Counted from the stretch's first letter, positions 10,847 to 22,430 are shown. The stretch is 64,000 bases of DNA from Apodemus sylvaticus (GCF_947179515.1 NC_067488.1:30322039-30386038), one strand, 5' to 3'. The notes: generated by a model not told the origin, from the sequence alone. Numbers and translations: made by a program.

Positions 10847-11497
10847 CCTAGAAGCCCAGAATAATAAAGATACACTTCACAGACCACCTGAAATCTCAAG
10901 AAGGAAGATCAAAGCATGGATATTTCGGTCCTTCTCAGAAGAGGGAACAAATTACCCATGGGAGGAGATACACAGACAAAATGTGGAGCAGAAAATGAAG
11001 GAAAGGCCATCCAGAGACTGTCCCACCTGGGGCTCCATCTCATATACAGTTAGCAAACCCAGACACTATTGTGAATGCCAACAAGTGCTTGCTTACAGGA
11101 GCCTGATATAGCTGTCTCCTGGGAGACTCTGCCAGTACCTGACAAATACAGAGGTGGGTGCTCTCAGCCAACCATTGGACTGAGCATAAGGTCCCCAGTA
11201 GAGGAGCTGGAGAAAGGACCCAAGGAGCTGAAGGAGCTTGCAGCCCTATAGGAGGAACAATATGAACCAACCAGTACCGCCCCCCCCCCCAGATCTCACA
11301 GGGACTAAACGACCAAACAAAGAGTACATATGGATATGCATATGTAGCAGAGGATGGACTTGTCAGACATCAGTGAGGGACATCAATGAGAAGAGAGGCC
11401 CTTGGTCCTGTGAAGGTTCAATGCCCCAATGTAGGGGAATGCTAGGACATGGAATACATGTGAAATGTAAATAAAGAAAATATGTAATTTTAAAAAA
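10847..11497 (+). mobile_element. 3' UTR of the long LINE-1
   Basis: It follows the ORF2 stop with the conserved GGAGCCTGATATAGCTGTCTC, CAGCCAACCATTGGACTGAG and GGCCCTTGGTCCTGTGAAGG blocks. An 11-C run occupies 11280-11290. It ends in an AATAAAG-type signal (TAAATAAAGAAAAT) near 11467-11482. Confidence 0.9.
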
Positions 11498-11629
11498 GCT
11501 ATTTTATTTGAAAAAAAGAAGAAAAATGGAATGGAAATGTTCACATTCAGAAATAAATGGGAATAAGTAGAAAAAAGATAACACAGTATATGTACACAAT
11601 TGAATGTTATTTGACCCTATAAATGAATA

Positions 11630-11838
11630 AAATCGTGTAATTTTTTAATATTTTTTATTTATTATATGTAAGTACACTGTAGCTGTCTTCAGACAGCCAG
11701 AAGAGGGTGTCAGATCTCTTTACGGATAGTTGTGAGCCACCATGTGGATGCTGGGATTTGAACTCATGACCTTTGGAAGAACAGTCGGTGCTCTTACCAG
11801 CTGAGCCATCTCTCCAGCCCCCAAATCATGTAATTTTT
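11630..11838 (-). repeat. B2 SINE, reverse, with 16-bp TSD
   Basis: The B2 spans about 11646-11822. GAGCCATCTCTCCAGCCCC at its right end is the reversed tRNA-derived head. ATGTAAGTACACTGTAGCTGTC belongs to its 3' body, with the A-rich tail on the left. Near-perfect 16-bp direct repeats (AAATCGTGTAATTTTT at 11630-11645, AAATCATGTAATTTTT at 11823-11838, one mismatch) flank it. B2 is transcribed by RNA polymerase III and mobilised by L1 machinery. Confidence 0.93.
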
Positions 11839-11839
11839 A

Positions 11840-13525
11840 AGAAGATAAACTCGAAGATCACCATGTTGAGTGATTTTCATGGTACAAGTTTTCCTTGGTA
11901 TGGATCCTGAGGGGAAAAGACATTGTATAAGTAGGAGAGGAAAAGAACTATTGGAAAAGAGGAAAGAGATCTGTGGCAAGCTGGGAGAGTGTGGTGGTAA
12001 ATATAATCAAAGTACATCACATGAATAAACTACATTGTGAAAATTTCACAACAAATCTCATTATTTTTTCAATCAGTATATGACAAAAATACAAAATACC
12101 ATTCCCAGTCATCCCAAGGCAGAATAAGTCAAGTTGTGAATGTAGAACCCCATTATTGAGAAAACCCACACAAAATAAAACAAAGCAAAACACCTTCTTC
12201 ATTTTGTCTTTATAAGCCTGAGTCATCCATTGTTTTCCTGACATGTACTGGAAGGCATGATGGAGAAATGATTGGTGGTGCGTGAAGTGGGGTGAATGTT
12301 TGGTGTCCACGACTACTCCGCACTCTTTCAAGAGAGGATTCTCATGAACATCTGCACTGTGTATGTACCAAGAAATGAACAATGAATACATGATTGAATA
12401 ATAAATGAGGATAGTGGTACAAAGCTGTTATTGTGTTAACTTGGATTCCTACTCCCAATAATTCTTTCCTACCATTTGCTGAATCACTGTTCTCTCCTCC
12501 CTCTCTGTAGTCTGGGGAGAAGTGTCCCAAGGCTCTCAGTAGTCTAAGGCAGCCTCAAGCCAGTGTGATGTCTCATTCTTCTTGCCTGTGACCTTGGCCC
12601 GTCTAATCAATGCTGTGCTTCAGCATTTTCCTGATCAAACAGCCATCATTTTCAGCTGCAAATCAACTAGCTTTGTTGATTGGTGTCTTAGACACACTAT
12701 AAGTAAAGTCTGAGCCAACCAGTTGTCTGAGGATGGAGTTTAAGCCCATGGAGGCACCTACCACCTTTGACATTCTCAATATGTACTTTTGTAATTCCTC
12801 AATTGCAGTTCCAGCCTCTTCAACCAGATTGCCTCTCTTAAAGGTACAGAACTACCTACTCCTACAGTGTATTACAGAGATTAATAAGGATTTTGCATCT
12901 GCTGGAAGCTGTGATTGGTTTGTCTAATGCAACTTTTCTCAAAATGTGCTTCACCAAACATTACATTTTTCCCAGGCTGTTAAAGAATATCTGTAGTGCA
13001 AACTTTCTCAGGCTCTTCAATATCGGTGAGAACCACAAATCTCTCACAGAAACTGAGGTATGCTACATTTTCCCAACTTATTTAAGCACAGAACTTTTTG
13101 GTCCTGTATCTCCTGGGACTAGAGATTTGGAAGAAATGTCATTCTAGATGAAACCTAAAGAATGTTCTTCCCTCTGCTTGGAGTACGGTTCCCACACCCT
13201 CATTCCCAAGCCAGACCAACTTCCATTCAGTTGTTGTACCTCAGCCCTAATACTGCTTTCTCCAGCAAGCCTTTAAAAGTGACATTTCTGACATGCTCTC
13301 CTGGTTTTAGAGAAACGTATTTGTACCTGTTGATTCCTTAAACTCTCTACTACTTCTCTTATGGCTCATACCACTGAGAATTGTAATTCTCCTTGTATTT
13401 CTCATTTACAAAACAGTGAGCTCAGGTCTACAACATGATCTCCAGTAATCCTTGCCACCATCACTTAACCCTTTGTATAGCCACCTCCCATTGGGGATTG
13501 TCCTAGCCAATAAACTATTGTGCCT
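11840..13525. other. Unique DNA, no gene recognised
   Basis: Frames such as 12017-12391 (minus, 124 codons) and 12733-12927 lack recognisable domains, codon periodicity or splice context. I see no promoter or exon signal that I can defend. Some of 11890-12050 may be a decayed L1 tail. Confidence 0.5.
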
Positions 13526-13528
13526 GGA

Positions 13529-13705
13529 ATAAGGATGTAGCTTAATTAGTAGAGTGCTTGCCTAACATGCACAAAACCCTGGTTTCTGTGCTCAGAATGC
13601 TATAAACAAGGCTTTAATCCCAGCATTAGGGAAGTAGAAACAGGATGACAAATTCTAGGTCCTTTATAGATACATAGGGAGTTCAAGAACCGTCTAGAAA
13701 ACATG
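13529..13705 (+). repeat. B4-type SINE (ID head plus B1-like tail)
   Basis: GGATGTAGCTTAATTAGTAGAGTGCTTGCC is the tRNA-derived ID/B4 head with the A box. CTTTAATCCCAGCATTAGGGAAG and ATACATAGGGAGTTCAAGA are the B1-like part. The composite order identifies B4. Confidence 0.8.
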
Positions 13706-14130
13706 GCATATGTGTTTGCACATGCATATATGCACATATAATAACATATGCATATCAATTATATTACTTATAATATACTGGCTATATACAAAATAGATAA
13801 ACAAATATTAAAAAGGACATTTATATAAATGTGTATATCTATGCATATGTGCAAATATTCATGCCTAAGTATAAAAATGTATAAATTACAAAGGTATATG
13901 GATGTTAAAAGCTTCCTGAAATTTTGAGTCACGAAATGAGAGGGGAAACATTCCCTCTAAAATACTCAATATTTAATATGTCTTATAAACTTCCATAACA
14001 AATTCAAATATTACTCCAAAGAAGAAATCTTGAACTGCCTTTAGCTTTAGATCTGTCTGAGTTTAAGGAAAATGAAATCTCACCAGGCCACAGAACACTT
14101 TACTAGAAAGCAGAGATAAAAAACAAGGTG
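13706..14130. other. A/T-rich unique DNA
   Basis: Interspersed ATGCATAT and ACATATAT units near 13720-13860, then unique sequence. No gene. Confidence 0.55.
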
Positions 14131-14132
14131 TT

Positions 14133-15027
14133 CCAATGGAGTACTACTCAGCTATTAAAAACAATGAATTCATGAAATTCTTAGGCAAATGGATGGAACT
14201 AGAAAATATTATCCTGACTGAGGTAACCCAATCACAAAAGAACACACATGGTATGCAATCACTGATAAGCGGATATTAGCCCAGAAGCTTGGAATACTCT
14301 AGACACAATTCACAGATCAAATGAAGCTCAAGAAGGAAGACCAAAGTGTGGGAGCATCTGTCATTTTTATAAGGGATAATAAAATACTCGTGGGAACAAA
14401 TATGGAGACAAAGTGTGGAGCTGAGATTGAAAGAAAGGCTATCCAGAGACTGCCCCACCTGGGGATCCATCCCATATACTGTCACCAAATCCAGACACTA
14501 TTGTGAATGCCAAGAAGTTCATGCTGACAGGGGCCGGATATAGCTGTCTCCTGAGAGGTTCTGCCAGAGCCTGACATATACAGATATGGCTGCTTGCAGC
14601 CAACCATTGAACTGATCACAGGCTCCCCAAAGGAGGAGTTAGAGAAAGGACTGAAGAGGCTGAAGGGGTTTGCAACAGCATAGGAAGAACAACAACATTA
14701 ACCAACCAGAGTTCCCAGAGTCTAAACCACCAGCCAAGGAGTATACATGGAGGGACCCATGGCTCCAGCAGTATATGTAATGGAGGATGGCCTTGTCAGG
14801 CATCAATGGGAGAAGAGGCCCTTGGTCCTGTGAAGACTCAATGTTCCAGTGTAGGGGAATGCCCCAGTGTAGGGGAATTTGGGGGGTGGAGGCGGGAATG
14901 TGAGAGGAAGGCAGGAATGTGTTGAAGGGGCGGGGTGTGCACACCCTCATAGAAGCAGGAAGAGGGGGATGGGATAGGGGGTTTCTGGGCAGGATCAGGA
15001 AAGGGGATAACATTTGAAATGTAAGTA

Positions 15028-15030
<3 letters not shown>
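14133..15030 (+). mobile_element. 5'-truncated LINE-1 (ORF2 end plus 3' UTR)
   Basis: It begins inside the last ORF2 codons (CAATGGAGTACTACTCAGC) and reaches the ORF2 stop TAG at 14276-14278. The full 3' UTR follows, with GGCCCTTGGTCCTGTGAAGACT and the end AACATTTGAAATGTAAGTAA. The expected poly(A) tail has been replaced by a (TG)n tract. No TSD was found. Confidence 0.9.

Positions 15031-15031
<1 letters not shown>

Positions 15032-15076
<45 letters not shown>
15032..15076 (+). repeat. (TG)n microsatellite
   Basis: About 22 perfect TG units lie directly at the 3' end of an L1. Such tracts are length-polymorphic and can adopt Z-DNA. Confidence 0.97.
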
Positions 15077-15077
<1 letters not shown>

Positions 15078-16485
15078 CTTAAAACCTTATACAGATCTGA
15101 CTTCCAATGGCTTCAACCAAGCTTGATGAGATTCTTGTCCCAAAATAGCAGGGTGGGAATAGAACCTAGTGTGTCTAACACAGTGTCCCATGAATTAGTC
15201 AGGGAAGAGAGACAAAAGCCACCTGCTGAGATACTTTTTGTTTCCCTGTTACTCTTGAGCATTGAGTCTAGCTTACAGCTTTGGACTGGGCAGAGCTAAA
15301 GTGTCACAGGGTGCGGAAAGTGGCAAGCACTCTGTCAGGTTGATCTCTACAGCACACTGTCTGGGCTTTGCTAGCAGAGAAGGTGTTGGTGTTATCATTC
15401 CCAACCTGGAGGCTCAAGGTCAGGCCTCAAAGAATAGTGTCTGCCAATGATCTCAAGTAGTCAACTCTTACCAGATGCCACAGCTGCTTTCTAAGAACAC
15501 AGTGAAGCTTTTAGGCAGTCTGCCTAGAAATTCTTTTCTACTGAATTCCTGGAGGAGGCTGCCTGATTTTCTCCACACTGAGACTTGTGGGCCAGAAAGT
15601 CAAGAATAGCTGTATAATGCACGGGAGAAAATTGCACCTGCATGACCCAAGACCATGTGGCAAGAGAATCTGTCTAACAAGGGCTTTGTGAAGTTATTGA
15701 GGGAAAGAGGTGCTATGGTAAGTAAGTATCAGAGTTGGGGATAGATTCACTGAGTACCACCTGTTAGGAAATTTACATAAGCATTTCTTGTAATATCAGC
15801 AAGAGTCCTGGAAGCTGGCTATGCTTCACTCATTTTAGTATTTGGAACTTAGGGAAAGGAAAAAAGTTTTGCATTAAGTTTGAATTTTTCTTACCTGCTA
15901 TCATATTTCCCAAAATCACAATTCCTAAGAGATGCTAGTATACATTTCTAAAGTGTGTTAAAGAAAGGGTAGAAAAAATAAATACATTCTTTTGCTTAGC
16001 AATGCTTATTTATATGCTTATTACTTATGACTGCTTCCATAGCTATACTCCACTTCAATGGTACCATCCAGGCAATACCGTCCAGAAGCCTAACCTATTT
16101 ATCATCTTGCCTTCAGGGTGAAAAAAAAGTTTATCGACTTACTTCTATTAGGCTAAATATATAATTGCATTGTTATAACTCCAGATCTAAAACTAAAAAG
16201 AGTTTTCTGGGTAGTCCTGCTTAAAAACTGAAAAGAAGTTTGAAAAATGGCCAAATTATACTCACAGTTATCCAACTATTTACAGACAACCCTGTTCTTT
16301 CATCCTGGACATGACTAATAAATCTGAGGCCATTGTCAAGATAAAAACAGACATTGTGAGTAAAACCACCATGGAAAGTTTGCTTGCTATCTGAGGGATT
16401 TATCCCACATAATCTGCTAATGAAATCTGTGGCTTGCTGGTTTAGAAGAGCTGCCACTTTAACATAGTCCTCAGGGACAACTGAA
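15077..16485. other. Unique DNA, no gene recognised
   Basis: Frames at 15262-15450 (plus) and 16221-16457 (minus) are short and resemble nothing I know. No repeat was recognised. Confidence 0.5.
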
Positions 16486-16489
16486 CCAA

Positions 16490-16615
16490 TTCAGAATAAG
16501 AACATAGCAGCACACACATCTAATCCCAACACTATGTAGTGACACGAGCAGAAGAGTGGCAAATTCAATACAAGGTGTGGCATACATAGTGAGGCTGTTT
16601 CAAAGAATTTAAAAA
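16490..16615 (+). repeat. Old diverged B1-like SINE
   Basis: CAGCACACACATCTAATCCCAACACTATG and CATACATAGTGAGGCTGTTTCAAAGAA follow the B1/proto-B1 order with high divergence and an A-rich end. Confidence 0.5.
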
Positions 16616-16989
16616 CTAAAGGTGATGCGATGGAAGTCCCACCTGCTTTCAATATCCCGGCATTGTTATTTCACAATGTGGAACTGGCCCTTAAGTGTCA
16701 AGGTCTGATATACTCAGACTTCAGATATCAACATAATTCAAAGAAAAGTGCTATGAGCAGGTGACTAGATGAAATAAGAACCTGTGATGAGAGAGGGCAG
16801 AGCTGATCGCACAAGTCCTCAGACTCAATGAAGACCCATTGCAACAGGATGCTGAGCCATGTTGCTCTTAATCAAACAGGAAACTTCCCTTCATTGCTAC
16901 TCTTGACTTATACTACAAAAGTATAGGACTGGTCCAGATTGGTGTTTCCCAAGCTTTGGCTTATCTACAGTTCCTTTAAGGTGATGGAG

Positions 16990-17198
16990 CTAGGAGAGGG
17001 ATGGCTCCACTTAATTACATGTATTAAAACTCAGGACTTCAGTTTGATTCCCAGGACCCATGTCAGGCAGCTCACAATGGCCAGTGACTTCAACACCAGC
17101 ATAATTGATGGCACATTATGGACTCTATAGACACTCCACTCATGTGCACTCAGGCATACATATATACTTACAGTCTTAAAACAATAAAAATAAATCTT
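16990..17198 (+). repeat. B3 SINE
   Basis: It has GAGAGGGATGGCTC, a degenerate B box TTCAGTTTGATTCCCAGGACCCATG, CACTCATGTGCACTCAGGCA and an A-rich tail AATAAAAATAAATC. The order matches B3. Confidence 0.75.
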
Positions 17199-17204
17199 TT
17201 TCAT

Positions 17205-17360
17205 TTATTTATTTATTCACTTTTCATCCTGATCACGACTCCCCTCCCTCCTTTCCTCCCAGTCTCACCCTTCCAAACCCCTCCCCCCACTACCCATATC
17301 CCTTCTGCTCAGGGATGGGAAGTTCTTGGGTACCACCCCACCCTGGGATATCAAGTTATA
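17205..17360 (-). mobile_element. Old LINE-1 3' UTR end, inverted
   Basis: It reads TTTATTCACTTTTCATCCTGATCACG, then C-rich sequence, then GGGTACCACCCCACCCTGGGATATCAAG. This is the reverse complement of the G-rich end of an old (Lx-like) L1. The same 3' UTR type occurs in the forward direction at about 18600-18775. Confidence 0.7.
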
Positions 17361-18775
17361 GCAGAAGATAGAAATATCTCCCATGCTCATGGATCAGTAG
17401 GATTAACCTAGTAAAATAAGCATCTTATGAAACCAATCTACAGATTCGATACAGCTCCCATCAAAATCTCAACACAATTATTTACAAACAGAAAAAGAAC
17501 AATTCTCAACTTCATATGGAAAAAACAAGAAACTCAGAATAGCTAAAATCAATCCTGCACAATAAAAAAACTTCTGGAAGTATCCCAATCCTTGATTTCA
17601 AGATATACTATGGAGCAAGAGTGATTTAAAAAAACTTGCATGGTATTGATATAGAAATAGACATATTGAGCAATGGAATTGAGTTGAAGACAAAAAAAAT
17701 AAACCAATACAACTATGAACACTTGATTTTTTGATAAAGAAGCCAAAATCATACAATGGGAAAATGAAAGCATCATCAGCAAATGGTGCTGGACCAACTG
17801 AATCTCTATATGTAGAAGAATGAAAATAGATCCATACTCATCACCCTGCATGAAACTCAAATTCAAGTTGATCAAAGACCTCAACATAAAACTGCATATA
17901 CTAAATCTAAACCAAGAGAAAGTAAGGAACTGCCTTGAACACATTGGCACAGGAGACTAATTCATAAACAGAACACTAATAGGTCAGGCACTAAGATCAA
18001 CAATTAACAAACAGGACCTCATGAATACTGAAAAACTTTTGCAAAGCTAAGGACACCATCAATAGGACAAAGTGACAGCCTGTAGAATGAGAAAAGATCT
18101 TCACCAATCTTACATCTGACAGAGAGCTAATATCCAAAATATATATATTTAAAAAAAACTCAAGAAATTAAACACAAACAAACCAAATGCTCAATTTTAA
18201 AATGGGGTTCAGAGCTAACAGAATTCTCAACAGAGGAATCTTGAATGGACAAGAAGCACTTATGCAAATAAAAATTACCAAGATCTTACATCATCAGAAT
18301 GACTAAGATCAAAAACTCAAGTGACAGCACATGCTGGGTAGGATATGGAGAAAGAGGAACACTCCTCCAAAAAAACACACATAGTCATCTAACCTGGGAC
18401 CATGGGAGCTCATAGAGTTTGGGCCACCAACCTGAGAGCATGCAGGAGCTGGACATAGACCCTGTACACATTTGTGGCAAAAGTGCAACTTGGTCAGCAG
18501 GTGGATCACCTAACGAGTGGAGCAGGAGTTGTCACTGTCTCTGTTTGCTGCCATTGGATGCCTCCTCATGCTACCTGGACTGCCTGGTTAGCCCTCAGTA
18601 GGAAAGGATATGCTCAATCCTTCTAGGCCTAGATGTCTCAGGATGGGGTAGAATCCAAGGGAGGGTTCCCCTTATCTGAGGGGAAAGGGGGACAATAGGG
18701 ATAGATTTGTAAGGGTGGGACTGGGAAGAGAATTGGGAAGGGAGGGGCTGTGATTGTGATATAAACTGAAGAAAG
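17361..18775 (+). mobile_element. Old LINE-1 (ORF2 remnant plus 3' UTR)
   Basis: ORF2-derived sequence starts at GAAATATCTCCCATGCTCATGG. It runs to GGAGAAAGAGGAACACTCCTCC (about 18365) with many stops and indels. It then skips the end of ORF2 and continues into a 3' UTR that ends GGTGGGACTGGGAAGAG and GGCTGTGATTGTGATATAAAC. It is more diverged than the other L1s here. The readable reversed frame at 17549-17950 is only its shadow. Confidence 0.85.
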
Positions 18776-18777
18776 TG

Positions 18778-19138
18778 GGAAGGAAGGAAGGAAGGAAGGA
18801 AGGAAGGAAGGAAGGAAGGAAGGAAGGAAGGAAGGAAGGGAGGGAGGGAGGGAGGGAGGGAGGGAGGAAGGAAGGAAGGAAGGAAGGAAGGAAGGAAGGA
18901 AGGAAGGAAGAGAGGGAGGAAGGAAGGAAGGAAGGAAGGAGGGAAGGAAGGGAGGGAGGGAGGGAGGGAGAAAGGGAGGGAGGAAAGAAGGGAGGGAGAA
19001 AGGAAAGAAGGAGTGAGAAAGGAAGGAAAAGGGAAGGAAGGAGGGAGGGAGAAAGGAAGGAGACAGGGAGGGAGAAAAGAAGGAAGAAAGGAAGAAGGGA
19101 AGAAGGGAGGAAGGAGGGGAGGAAGGAGGGGAGGAAGG
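18778..19138 (+). repeat. (GGAA)n/(GGGA)n purine array
   Basis: About 360 bp contain only A and G apart from a rare T, mainly GGAA and GGGA units, at the 3' end of an L1. Long frames on both strands (Lys/Glu/Gly/Arg or Leu/Pro/Ser/Phe repeats) are translated repeat, not genes. Confidence 0.97.
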
Positions 19139-19780
19139 ATGCTACATGTAAAATTTTCTTTGTAAAGATAGAAACTTATTAAATTCCAGGTAGAGAGCAT
19201 TATCTAACTTTTGTTCCAGTCTTCTTCTGCCTTTTTAGTCTGAAAAAAAATGCTGGAGAAAATTACTCCAAATGATAGAAAGAGTATTAAATAGATATCT
19301 CACAGCCTCAACCTGTTACCATTCTTTTCAAACATTGGGAGATGCTGAATCAAATGAAAAGTCTGATATCATGACAATTCCACAATTAGTCAAAATGTGT
19401 GGGGATGGGCAGAAGAGATAAGCATTTCCTTCCTAAAATGCATTCAAGCTCTGTGGTTTTCTGCTTTGAGGCTTATGCACAACATACTTGTCCAGTATTT
19501 GTCTATCCCTGTGGAAAGAACATGGCCATCAAAGTCAGGTCTGTATTTGTTGCACTCTAGCATGAGGCAGGTTAAAAAAAAAAACCTCTCTGAGCCCATT
19601 TATCATCTATTTAAAAGAATAGACGTGATAAGTTGATCATAGTCACAATTAGAGTCCAACAGAGGCAAACAGTTGTCCATGATGGACTGGCCCTACAAAG
19701 GACAATTCCTCTGTCTCCTTCTCCTTTGTTCCCAATTCTATCCAGAGTCTGTCCGAAGCTGCTTCAGCCCCTCTGCTCTC
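19139..19780. other. Unique DNA, no gene recognised
   Basis: A 79-codon frame at 19397-19636 has no recognised domain. Nothing else is seen. Confidence 0.5.
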
Positions 19781-19782
19781 TT

Positions 19783-20095
19783 CGGTTCTTTTTTTTTTTT
19801 TTTTTCAATTTTTTGAAGAGGAAATAGTTTATTTCATCTTATATTTTACAGTACATTATGAATGGTAGTCAGGACAGGAAATCAAATGTGAATTTGGAGG
19901 CAGGCACTGAAGAGGAATAGAATAACTACCTTGTGCAGACTGATGTCTTATTACAGCTGTTCAAGGATGACACTTGCAATAGTAAATCATCAGTTAAGAC
20001 AATACTTAATGATCTTTTTGCCTGCTATACATTCTGATAGAGACATTTTTCTCAACTGAAGTTTCCTTTTTCAGTTGACTCTTATTAGACTATAT
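19783..20095 (+). repeat. Poly-T tract and degenerate rodent repeat
   Basis: A run of about 16 T near 19790-19805 precedes AGTTTATTTCATCTTATATT. Then GTCAGGACAGGAAATCAAA and TTTGGAGGCAGGCACTGA match blocks of the repeat at 3371-3752, in the same order and orientation. Divergence is high. Confidence 0.5.
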
Positions 20096-20101
20096 TTGAT
20101 T

Positions 20102-20161
20102 TAAAAAAACAAAGAGAACAAAAGAAAAAAAGAAAGAACAGAAGAAAGAAAGGAAGAACAA

Positions 20162-20244
<83 letters not shown>

Positions 20245-20402
20245 GAAGGAAGGAAGGAAGGAAGGAAGGAAGGAAGGAAGGAAGGAAGGAAGGAAGGAAG
20301 GAAGGAAGGAAGGAAGGAAGGAAGGAAGGAAGAAAGGAGAGAAAGAGAGTAAAGGAGAGGGAAGAAAAGGAGGGAGAGAGAGAGAGAAAGGAAAGGAAAG
20401 AC
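20102..20402 (+). repeat. (GAAA)n then (GGAA)n purine array
   Basis: About 300 bp, nearly pure purine. GAAA units occupy roughly 20160-20243 and GGAA units roughly 20243-20332. Confidence 0.97.
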
Positions 20403-20413
20403 AGATGATAGAC

Positions 20414-20955
20414 AGATTTTCTCAAAGAAGCAGTTCCCGGGCTTTGTTGATTATTTGTATGGTTCTTTTTATTTCTATTTAGTTGATTTCAGACCAGAGT
20501 TTGATTATTTCCTGCCATCTATTCCTCTTGAGTTATTTGCTGCTTTTTGTTCTAGCGCTTTCAGGTGTGCTGTCAAGCTGCTAGTGTATCCTCTCTCCAG
20601 TTTCTTTTGGAGGCACTCAGAGCTGAGTTTTCCTTTCAGCACTACTTTCGTTGTGTCCCACAATTTTGGTATGTTGTGGTTTCATTTTCATTAAATTCTA
20701 AAAAGTCCTTAATTTCTTTATTTCTTCTTTGACCAAGTTATCATTGAGTAGGACATTTTCAGGTCCCATATATATGTGGGCTTTCTGTTGTTTTTGTTAT
20801 TATTGAAGACCAGCCTTAGTCTGTAGTTATCTGATAGGAGGCATGGGATTATTTCAATATTTTTATATCTGTTGAGGCCTGTATGTAACCAATTATACAT
20901 TCAATTTTGCAGATGATACCATGATACCACGAAGTACTAAGAAGAAGGTATATTT
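20414..20955 (-). mobile_element. LINE-1 ORF2 fragment, reverse (first half)
   Basis: TTCTCAAAGAAGCAG through ATTTTTATATCTGTTGAGGCC is reversed L1 ORF2 from the endonuclease/linker region (no 3' UTR). It is cut at 20955 by a retroposed insertion. The same L1 resumes at 22775, where its sequence continues exactly after the duplicated target site. Confidence 0.88.
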
Positions 20956-20961
20956 GCCAGG

Positions 20962-21146
20962 ACCACAAACCCTGGAGTGGTCCCACTCATAATAATCTGA
21001 GTCCTCCCCAATCAATCACTAATTAAGGAAATGTCCTACAGCCTTGCCTACAGTTTGATTCTATGGAGGCATTTTCTCAGTTGAATCTCCCTTGTCTCTG
21101 ATGATGTTAAGGTGGCATAAACTAGGCAGCACAATGTGTTTATCTG
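20962..21146 (+). repeat. Rodent interspersed repeat, 3' part
   Basis: CCCCAATCAATCACTAATTAAGG, CCTTGCCTACAG, GATTCTATGGAGGCATTTTCTCAG and a TGTTAAGGTGGCATAAACTAGGC end match the 3' half of the family at 3371-3752. It forms the 5' end of the retroposed transcript. Confidence 0.6.
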
Positions 21147-22430
21147 ACTGATGGCTGGAGTTTACTTTGTATAACTAGACTTCAATGGATTCTCCAGGGT
21201 GTTCAAGGAGACACGCTATTTCTTTTATATTAGTACCACTGTGCTTCAAATGGTTAATGGAGCTGAATTTTTTAGTAACATATTTAGATGGAAGTGCAAT
21301 TAAAGAACTGAATGTTTGAGCAGAAGAAATACCTCGCCTTCTTGATGATGGCTTTTCTTGGACACTCTGCTTTTGAACAGGAAAGAGTTGGTAGCTGATT
21401 CAGATGTAATGTGTCTTTATGTTTTGTGTAGTCTTTCCATGTGACCCAGAGGTATTGGGACATGTTGTTGGTGCCATCATTGACATAATCTGTGGATAAA
21501 TCAATATCTTTGGCCCAACAATGTGTGTAGTATGCACTCACTAATCTGCACTGTAACCTTCCCCCTATAGAGGAAACCCTGTGTTTGATGAGCACAGTTT
21601 GTGTTGTGCCCATAGCCCTGGATCACGTCCTCATCCCAGATGTTCTTACACACGACTAATTCAGCAGAAATCACAGAGTGCAGCTTGCCTCTGTCAGGGA
21701 GATGGAACTAGGAATTCATCTCTTGCTTCAGCCTAACACATTTGTCTGTAGGAATTTTTCCCAATTCTATTTGAATTGCTGATGTGATTGATTGTCTTTT
21801 TATATATTATAAGCCTGTGAATTTACCTTTCCGGTCCAAACTCTCTGTATTTTATTATGGAATCCTTTCCTATTGTAGTAATTCATTTGAATTATAAGAG
21901 GATATCCTTATATTCATATATTTCGTCTGTAAAATATCAAAGTACTTGAATTTAAAATGCTTTCTCCCAGTAGGATTTCCCTTTATTTATCTTTTTAATA
22001 GGAGTAAAGGAGATGTTATCAATTGCTAATGAAGTTTAATCACTGATCACATGCCAAGGGGGTTCTGTCATCAAAACGGTAATATGAGTTTTGAAAACAA
22101 ATTCAAGTGAAATTTAGTCCATGGTTAAACACATTTTTATAGAGAATTTTTCTTAAACAGTCAAAATATTACTATCACTTATAAATTATCTCTTTTAGTA
22201 TATATTTTGTTTTAGATATCAAAATATTAACTTCCATAAACTCAAGTAAACCAAACATAAAAAGATGAGCTTGATCCGTGAGTATTATGTTACAGGTGGC
22301 TAGGGAGAATATATGGTAGAGCACTTGCTTAACATGAGAGCCACATCTATTCTGTCTTGGAAGCTGCCTCCATCTTAAAGAAAAAAATCCTGAGAACCTG
22401 ACCTGCAGCAGAACCCAAGCTGAACCCATG
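21147..22430. other. Unrecognised body of the retrocopy
   Basis: About 1.28 kb with no family I recognise. The longest frame is antisense to the retroposed RNA (21284-21613, 109 codons). Adjacent frames on that strand stay readable upstream to about 21700 if shifted. That could mean a decayed coding sequence or chance. There is no clear domain, and I assign no function. Confidence 0.4.

Larger units (their letters stand above)
6723..11497 (+). mobile_element. Long degenerate LINE-1 (ORF1 end, ORF2, 3' UTR)
   Basis: The largest L1 in the window, about 4.8 kb, 5'-truncated inside ORF1. In order it carries the C-terminal domain of ORF1, an inter-ORF spacer, most or all of ORF2 with many frameshifts and stops, and a 3' UTR ending TGAAATGTAAATAAAGAAAATATG. 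The 5' UTR promoter and the ORF1 coiled coil are absent, so it cannot drive its own transcription. I could not identify a convincing TSD. The heavy mutation load makes it older than the copies at 2.0, 30.4 and 34.9 kb. Confidence 0.95.

Noticed and set aside
6723..11497. Active full-length LINE-1
   Set aside because: There is no 5' UTR, ORF1 is truncated, ORF2 has many frameshifts, and three active-site positions are substituted.
11646..11822. tRNA gene suggested by A/B-box-like sequence
   Set aside because: It is the tRNA-derived head of a B2 SINE; no cloverleaf or anticodon arm is preserved.
18595..19200. 201-codon Leu/Pro/Ser-rich minus-strand frame and its Lys/Glu/Gly plus-strand partner
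   Set aside because: Both are translations of the GGAA/GGGA array, which cannot give stops in these frames.
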